DNA of 64,000 nt, taken from positions 23,139 to 87,138 of the forward strand of contig NZ_BOPO01000088.1 of NCBI RefSeq assembly GCF_017312725.1, written 5' to 3'. Position numbers and translations under genes: made by a program. Below the pieces are notes generated by a model. The model was not told where the DNA came from and ran no database searches. It saw only the letters and a list, made by a program, of their open reading frames with translations. The DNA comes from Actinocatenispora comari (lineage in GTDB: Bacteria > Actinomycetota > Actinomycetes > Mycobacteriales > Micromonosporaceae). Of this stretch, positions 59,731 through 64,000 are shown in pieces (position 1 is the stretch's first letter; every line of letters begins with the position of its first letter).

Positions 59731-60822
59731 ATGCGGGTGCTGGTGGTCAACGCCGGCTCGTCGAGCGTGAAGGTACGGCTGCTCGACGACGGGGCCGCCG
59801 TCGTCGGCCGCGCCGACCTGCCGGCGACGGCGGGCGAGTTCGCCGTGGCGGGGCTGCGGCAGGCGCTGGCGCGGCTGGGCACGGCGGACGCGGTCGGGCA
59901 CCGGATCGTGCACGGCGGCCGCGAGTTCCGCGGGCCGGTACGGATCGACGACCAGGTCCGGGCCGACATCGCCGCGCTGCGCGACCTGGCGCCGCTGCAC
60001 CAGGACGCCGGCCTCGCCGGCATCCGCGCGGTCGCCGAGCTGCTGCCCGACACCCCGGCGGTGGCCTGCTTCGACACCGCGTTCCACGCCGACCTGCCGG
60101 CCGCCGCCGCGACCTACCCGGTACCGGCGGAGTGGCGGGAGCGCTACGCGGTGCGCCGGTACGGGTTCCACGGCCTGTCGCACCGGTACGCCGCGCGCCG
60201 CGCCGCCGAGCTCACCGGCCGCGACCCGGCCACCGCCCGGGTGGTCAGCTGCCACCTCGGCTCCGGCGCCTCGCTGTGCGCGGTGGCCGGTGGCCGTTCG
60301 GTCGACACCACGATGGGCTTCACCCCGCTGGAGGGCGTGGTGATGAGCACCCGGTCCGGCACCGTCGACCCGGGTCTGGTCACCTGGCTCGCCGCCAACA
60401 CCGGGCTGGCGGTCGACGAGATCGGCCGCGACCTGGAGCAGCGGTCCGGGCTGCTCGCCCTGGCCGGTACCGCCGACATGCGCGAGGTGCTCGCCGCCCG
60501 GGACGCCGGCAGCCGCTCCGCCCGCCGCGCGCTCGACGTGTACCTGCACCGGCTGCGCGCCGGGATCGCCGCGATGACCGCGGCGCTCGGCGGTCTCGAC
60601 GTGCTCGCGTTCACCGGCGGCATCGGCGAGCACGCCCCGGCGGTACGGGCCGGTGCGGCGGCCGGGCTCGCCTTCCTCGGCGTCGCCGTCGACCCGGTAC
60701 GCAACGACGCCGCGCACGGCGACGCCGACGTGTCCGCCGCCGGCGCCGCGGTACGCACCGCGGTGGTCACCGCGCGCGAGGACGCCGAGATCGCCGCCCA
60801 GGTCTGTACCGTGCTCGGCTGA
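59731..60822 (+). CDS. ackA: Acetate kinase
   Basis: 363-aa ASKHA-fold kinase making acetate and ATP from acetyl phosphate. Seen: LVVNAGSSSVKVRLL, VACFDTAFHADLP, YGFHGLSHRYAARRA, SCHLGSGASLCAVAGGRSVDTTMGF, and LAFTGGIGEHAP. Somewhat shorter than the usual 395-400 aa. Downstream of the phosphoketolase, it completes the bifid-type shunt. Promoter is that of xfp. Confidence 0.95.
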   Translation: MRVLVVNAGSSSVKVRLLDDGAAVVGRADLPATAGEFAVAGLRQALARLGTADAVGHRIVHGGREFRGPVRIDDQVRADIAALRDLAPLHQDAGLAGIRAVAELLPDTPAVACFDTAFHADLPAAAATYPVPAEWRERYAVRRYGFHGLSHRYAARRAAELTGRDPATARVVSCHLGSGASLCAVAGGRSVDTTMGFTPLEGVVMSTRSGTVDPGLVTWLAANTGLAVDEIGRDLEQRSGLLALAGTADMREVLAARDAGSRSARRALDVYLHRLRAGIAAMTAALGGLDVLAFTGGIGEHAPAVRAGAAAGLAFLGVAVDPVRNDAAHGDADVSAAGAAVRTAVVTAREDAEIAAQVCTVLG

Positions 60823-60840
60823 CCCCGGTGTAAAGCTGAC

Positions 60841-60884
60841 TTGACAGCTTCGCATGTGTCAAGCATGCATGACACATGCGAAGC
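60841..60884 (+). promoter_or_regulatory. Promoter-operator of the XRE regulator, with start codon inside an inverted repeat
   Basis: TTGACA (60841-60846), 17-bp spacer, CATGCA (60864-60869), then the ATG at 60876. A perfect 15-bp inverted repeat GCTTCGCATGTGTCA / TGACACATGCGAAGC (60847-60861, 60870-60884) overlaps both the promoter and the start codon. This suggests autoregulation and a leaderless message. Confidence 0.7.
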
Positions 60885-61073
60885 GAGGTTCGCCCCCTGC
60901 GGACCGCACGCGGCATGTCCCAGGGCGAACTGGCGAGCCAGCTCGGCGTCTCCCGGCAGACGATCAACGCGATCGAGACCGGCCGGTACGACCCCTCCCT
61001 GGGGCTCGCCGCACGACTGGCCCGGTTCTTCGGCCTGACCATCGAGGAGGTCTTCCATGTGGACGAGGCTTGA
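60876..61073 (+). CDS. Small XRE-family transcriptional regulator
   Basis: 65-aa helix-turn-helix protein: RTARGMSQGELASQLGVSRQTINAIETGRYDPSLGLAARLARFFGLTIEEVF region covers the whole fold, with the recognition helix VSRQTINAIE. No extra domain. Such small regulators control a membrane neighbour; here the next gene overlaps by 17 bp. Its ATG lies in the inverted repeat described above. Confidence 0.92.
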   Translation: MRSEVRPLRTARGMSQGELASQLGVSRQTINAIETGRYDPSLGLAARLARFFGLTIEEVFHVDEA

Positions 61074-61461
61074 TCGCCTGCCGCTGTCGCGGCCCAATCT
61101 GATGATCTTCACGGCGTTGCTCGCCGGTCTCGTCACCGCGGTGATCCTGCGGCTGTGGATCCACGTGGCCGCCTTCGCGGTCACGGCCGCGCTGGGTGCG
61201 CTCGGTGTCTGGTGGGCCCGGCGCCCCCACGCCAGCGACGTGAACCGGGTCGATGCGATCGAGTACCGCGACGAGCGGGACCGGACCATCGCGCGGGACG
61301 GGTTCGCCGTCCTCGGCGTGGTCGCCCTGGTTCTCGCGATGGCCGAGTTCCTGGTCGCCGGCGTGCTCGCGCCCGCCTCACTGGGCTTCACCGCACCGCA
61401 ACTGCTCGTCCTGTGCATCGCCTGGGGCATCGCCAATCGCGTTGCCGCCCGCCGGTACTGA
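61057..61461 (+). CDS. Small membrane protein paired with the XRE regulator
   Basis: 134-aa protein with four membrane helices (about 15-33, 38-52, 85-103, 111-128) and a cytoplasmic basic loop (ARRPHASDVNRVDAIEYRDERDRTIARDG). The EYRDERDRTIARDG loop resembles DUF2178-type proteins that commonly follow YozG-like regulators. The ATG at 61057 follows GAGGAGG and overlaps the regulator. Function unknown. Confidence 0.85.
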   Translation: MWTRLDRLPLSRPNLMIFTALLAGLVTAVILRLWIHVAAFAVTAALGALGVWWARRPHASDVNRVDAIEYRDERDRTIARDGFAVLGVVALVLAMAEFLVAGVLAPASLGFTAPQLLVLCIAWGIANRVAARRY

Positions 61462-61479
61462 CGGCCCTGGCGATGGCGC

Positions 61480-61502
61480 GCCGGCCAGCGACGTTGGCCG
61501 GC
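61480..61502 (+). terminator. Hairpin after the membrane protein gene
   Basis: GCCGGCCA / TGGCCGGC, perfect 8-bp stem with a 7-nt loop, 18 bp after the stop. Confidence 0.55.
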
Positions 61503-61530
61503 ACATGTAACACTCGGTGTTTCTCGTCGC

Positions 61531-61552
61531 GCTGCGCCGCCCGCGGCGCAGC
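61531..61552 (+). terminator. Second hairpin in the same gap
   Basis: GCTGCGCCGC / GCGGCGCAGC with a 2-nt loop, or 8 bp with a 6-nt loop. Together with the first hairpin it separates the XRE unit from the exporter genes. Confidence 0.5.
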
Positions 61553-61581
61553 CCACGCCTGCTGGGGAGGCTCGCGTTTTC

Positions 61582-62490
61582 ATGGCTGACGGCCAGATCG
61601 TCGTCTCCGGCCTGACGAAACAGTTTCGTCGGGTCAGAGCCGTCGACAATCTCTCGTTCACGGTGGAACCCGGTCGGGTGACCGGGTTCCTCGGCCCCAA
61701 CGGGGCCGGCAAGACCACCACGCTGCGGATGCTGCTCGGCCTGGTGGCGCCGACCGCGGGCAACGCCACCATCGGTGGCCAGCACTACGCCGACCTGCCC
61801 GACTCGCTGCGGGTGGTCGGTGCCGGGCTGGAGGCCGCGAGCTTCCACAAGGGCCGCACCGGCCGGGACCACCTGCGGGTGCTCTGCGCCGCCGGCGGCC
61901 TGCCGTACCAGCGGGCCGACGAGGCGCTGGAGATGGTCGGGCTGACCCCGGCCGCCAAGCGCAAGGTCAAGGGCTACTCGCTGGGCATGAAGCAGCGGCT
62001 CGGCATCGCCGCCGGCATGCTCGGCGACCCGGCCGTGCTGATCTTCGACGAGCCGGCGAACGGGCTGGACCCGGAGGGCATCCGGTGGATGCGTGACCTG
62101 CTGTCCGGCTTCGCCAAGCAGGGGCGCACCGTGCTGGTCTCCAGCCACCTGCTGTCCGAAGTGCAGCTGTTCGCCGACGACGTGGTGATCATCGCGGCCG
62201 GCAAGCTGATCCGGCAGGGCCGGGTGAGCGAGCTCACCGACGCCGACGGCATGCAGCGGGTCCGGGTGCGTACCCCCGAGCCGCAGAAGCTGCTCGCCGA
62301 GCTCAAGGCGCCCGGCACCGCGGTGCAGACCGAGGACGACGGCGCGCTGCTGGTCACCGGCATCCCGGCCGCCGCGGTCGGGCACGCCGCCCTCGTCGCC
62401 GGGGTCGAGCTGCACGAGCTCTCCCCGCAGCGCGCCGACCTGGAGCGCATCTTCCTGGAACTGACCAGCGGGAAGGCGGGCATCCGATGA
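61582..62490 (+). CDS. ABC-2 exporter ATP-binding protein
   Basis: 302-aa ATPase: Walker A GPNGAGKTT, signature YSLGMKQRL (in place of LSGGQ), Walker B VLIFDEPANGLDP, H-loop SSHLLSEV. The YSLGMKQR signature is typical of bacitracin/lantibiotic-type exporters. GGGGAGG precedes the ATG by 11 nt. It overlaps the permease start by ATGA. Confidence 0.93.
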   Translation: MADGQIVVSGLTKQFRRVRAVDNLSFTVEPGRVTGFLGPNGAGKTTTLRMLLGLVAPTAGNATIGGQHYADLPDSLRVVGAGLEAASFHKGRTGRDHLRVLCAAGGLPYQRADEALEMVGLTPAAKRKVKGYSLGMKQRLGIAAGMLGDPAVLIFDEPANGLDPEGIRWMRDLLSGFAKQGRTVLVSSHLLSEVQLFADDVVIIAAGKLIRQGRVSELTDADGMQRVRVRTPEPQKLLAELKAPGTAVQTEDDGALLVTGIPAAAVGHAALVAGVELHELSPQRADLERIFLELTSGKAGIR

Positions 62491-63290
62491 ACCGGATCAT
62501 TCGCAGCGAGTGGCTCAAGGTGCGCAGCACCAACCTGTGGTGGCTGATGCTGATCGGCGTCCTCGCGTTCACCGCGATCGCCATCGCGTTCAACATGCTC
62601 ACCGGCTACGTCGAGCTGAACCCCGGCACCAACCAGGGGGTGCCGGACGTCAGCCCGGAGTCGATCGCCACCAACCTCTACACCTCCGGCCAGTACTTCG
62701 GCACGCTGCTCGCGATGGTGTTCGGGATCCTGATCTTCACCAACGAGTTCTTCCACCAGACCGCGACGGCGACGTTCCTCGCCACCCCGAAGCGCACCCG
62801 GGTGATCGCCGGCAAGCTGATCGTGGCGGTCATCGTCGGCGTGATCATCGCGCTGATCACGACCGTCCTGGCGGTCCCGTCCGGGCTGGGCTTCCTGGCC
62901 AGCCAGCACGTCGACACGTTCCTCGGCAACGGCGACGTGCTGAAGTCGATCGGGCTCAACTGGCTCGCCTTCGCGATCTGGGCGGTGTTCGGACTCGGCC
63001 TCGGCGCGCTGCTGCGCAGCCAGATCCTGGCCGTGATCATCGGCCTGGTCGCGATGCTGATCGGCCAGACCGTGATCCAGATCGGCCTGGGTCTGATGGC
63101 GCACTACTTCCACGCCGACTGGCTGAACAAGGTGCCGAACTGGCTGCCCAGCGGCGCGTCGACGATCATGACCTCGCCCGGTGGCGCGAACGGCATCGCG
63201 TGGTGGGCCGGCGCGCTGGCGCTGCTGGCGTACGGCGTGGTCGCCGCGGTGATCGGAACCGTGATCACCCGCCGCCGCGACATCAGCTGA
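62487..63290 (+). CDS. ABC-2 exporter permease
   Basis: 267-aa membrane protein with six segments. It begins with a cytoplasmic helix (RIIRSEWLKVRSTNLW), then an extracellular loop after helix 1 (residues about 45-70), and ends ITRRRDIS. The FFHQTATATFLATPKR segment is typical of ABC2_membrane_4 proteins. Substrate unknown; such pairs export peptides or antibiotics. Confidence 0.9.
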   Translation: MNRIIRSEWLKVRSTNLWWLMLIGVLAFTAIAIAFNMLTGYVELNPGTNQGVPDVSPESIATNLYTSGQYFGTLLAMVFGILIFTNEFFHQTATATFLATPKRTRVIAGKLIVAVIVGVIIALITTVLAVPSGLGFLASQHVDTFLGNGDVLKSIGLNWLAFAIWAVFGLGLGALLRSQILAVIIGLVAMLIGQTVIQIGLGLMAHYFHADWLNKVPNWLPSGASTIMTSPGGANGIAWWAGALALLAYGVVAAVIGTVITRRRDIS

Positions 63291-63307
63291 GGTTCGCCCG
63301 ACCCGTG

Positions 63308-63354
63308 CCCGGCGCCGCCGGTGTGGACGTCCCGTCCGCGCCGGTGGCGCCGGG
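63308..63354 (+). terminator. Terminator of the exporter operon
   Basis: 14-bp inverted repeat CCCGGCGCCGCCGG / CCGGTGGCGCCGGG with one mismatch and a 19-nt loop, 17 bp after the stop. The rest of the 292-bp gap to kgd holds no gene; it is AT-richer around 63405-63440. Confidence 0.65.
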
Positions 63355-63582
63355 TTCGTCCGTACCGGCGCGATGCAAGTCACGGCACGTAACTCCCGCG
63401 TGACGGCGATCGTTTTCCATTCTGTGAAACACGCCACCTCGGTGGACAAAGCGCCTGCCTGGTCGGTCCCATCACACCAACCCGTTGGTACGGGCGCGTA
63501 GCCTGGAATGCCGGGCGTTCAGCGTGGCGGCCGCGCGATTCGCGGCCGAGAAGAAATCACGTCGGAAGAGGCGATAACGGCC

Positions 63583-64000
63583 GTGTCGAGCCAGAGCAAC
63601 GGACAATCAACCCCCACCGCGTCCGGCGAGTCGGAGACCAGTCTGCTCGCGGGATTCGGACCCAACGAGTGGATCGTCGAGGACATGTACCAGCGGTACC
63701 TGTCCGATCCCTCCAGCGTCGACCCCGCGTGGCACGACTTCTTCGCCGACTACAAGCCGGCCAGCGATGCCGGCACCACCGCCTCCGGCAGCACGGACAG
63801 CACCACCGCCACCTCCGGCAGCAAGGAACGCACCGCCGCCTCCGGCAGCATGGACAGCCCCGCCGCCTCCGGCAGCAAGGACAGCCCGGCCGCCTCCGGC
63901 AGCAACGGCACGGCCGCCGCGGGCAGCAGCAACGGTACGGCCGGCGCCCACGGCGGCACCGCCGTGGCGAGCGCGCCGACCAGCCCGGCGCCGGCCGGCG
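63583..64000 (+). CDS. kgd: 2-oxoglutarate dehydrogenase/decarboxylase, 5' part
   Basis: N-terminus of a multifunctional Kgd/SucA protein of the TCA cycle; it runs off the window. The first 60 residues include GFGPNEWIVEDMYQRYLSDP and VDPAWHDFFADY, the conserved N-terminal helix of E1o proteins. A low-complexity linker of tandem ASGSxDS-type repeats follows, where actinobacterial Kgd has a flexible link to its acyltransferase-like domain. The GTG at 63583 lies 10 nt after GGAAGAGG. Confidence 0.9.
   Translation, partial: MSSQSNGQSTPTASGESETSLLAGFGPNEWIVEDMYQRYLSDPSSVDPAWHDFFADYKPASDAGTTASGSTDSTTATSGSKERTAASGSMDSPAASGSKDSPAASGSNGTAAAGSSNGTAGAHGGTAVASAPTSPAPAG
63775..63945 (+). repeat. 27-bp tandem repeats in the kgd linker
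   Basis: About six diverged copies of a 27-bp, 9-residue unit (PAASGSKDS-like). The frame is kept. The period is the same as in the array at 1058-1246, although the sequences differ. Confidence 0.8.

Noticed and set aside
57451..60855. Very long minus-strand open frame (about 1,130 codons) opposite xfp and ackA
   Set aside because: It mirrors the third-position GC bias of two well-identified plus-strand enzymes, has no recognisable domain and lies wholly antisense.
60876..61461. XRE and membrane protein as a toxin-antitoxin pair
   Set aside because: The second protein has four membrane helices and a DUF2178-like loop, not a toxin fold; a regulator with its membrane target is simpler.

Overview
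The window is a 64 kb stretch of very GC-rich chromosome with actinomycete gene style: GTG/TTG starts, GTGA and ATGA stop/start overlaps, TANNNT -10 boxes close to start codons, DivIVA, SigE-family sigma, MsiK-style sugar ABC transport and a Kgd-type 2-oxoglutarate dehydrogenase. I infer a sporulating or filamentous actinobacterium, most likely Micromonosporaceae. The family placement is inference: short MSER leader elements like the two seen here are, from memory, common in that family.

Left part (1-12.8 kb): a NarL-type two-component pair separated by a 27-bp tandem repeat that is open as a coupled ORF; a GNAT acetyltransferase; an RsbW-like ATPase; then a co-directional histidine-utilisation operon (RpiR regulator, NCS1 permease, hutU, an M20 amidohydrolase, hutF, hutI, hutH) joined by GTGA overlaps and closed by a strong hairpin. 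The route runs histidine to urocanate, imidazolone propionate, formimidoylglutamate, N-formylglutamate and glutamate. The M20 enzyme is the likely stand-in for HutG.

12.9-29 kb: a DinB-like protein, a NarL-type system with an ABC-2 exporter, a truncated globin / flavohaemoglobin-like / DivIVA operon beside a Crp/Fnr regulator, glyA, an MFS/Lrp divergent pair, an MgtC-like protein, a degenerate-exonuclease PolA relative and an HtrA-type protease.

29-46 kb: a LacI-controlled glycan-degradation locus. One unit carries a beta-helix protein, a PL8 lyase and an M60-like peptidase, all secreted. A second carries an LplB/LplC-type ABC transporter, a binding protein broken by a 5-bp duplication, a GH29 fucosidase and a Gfo/Idh/MocA oxidoreductase. 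A third, divergent, carries a 2-hydroxyacid dehydrogenase, the LacI regulator and a DUF2264 protein. LacI-like operators lie in the promoter regions. This is the best candidate for an undescribed system.

46-64 kb: an OmpR-type two-component system with a long low-complexity kinase tail, a hotdog-like protein, a beta-propeller lipoprotein, a SigE-family sigma factor with its membrane partner, a TPR membrane protein, an FAD oxidoreductase, an Erm methyltransferase behind an IRLR leader peptide and an SD-masking hairpin, a phosphoketolase-acetate kinase operon, an XRE/membrane protein pair whose start codon sits in a perfect inverted repeat, an ABC-2 exporter, and the 5' end of kgd. I saw no tRNA, rRNA, CRISPR array, transposase or replication origin. 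Hairpins and motifs were found by eye, with no folding or database search.
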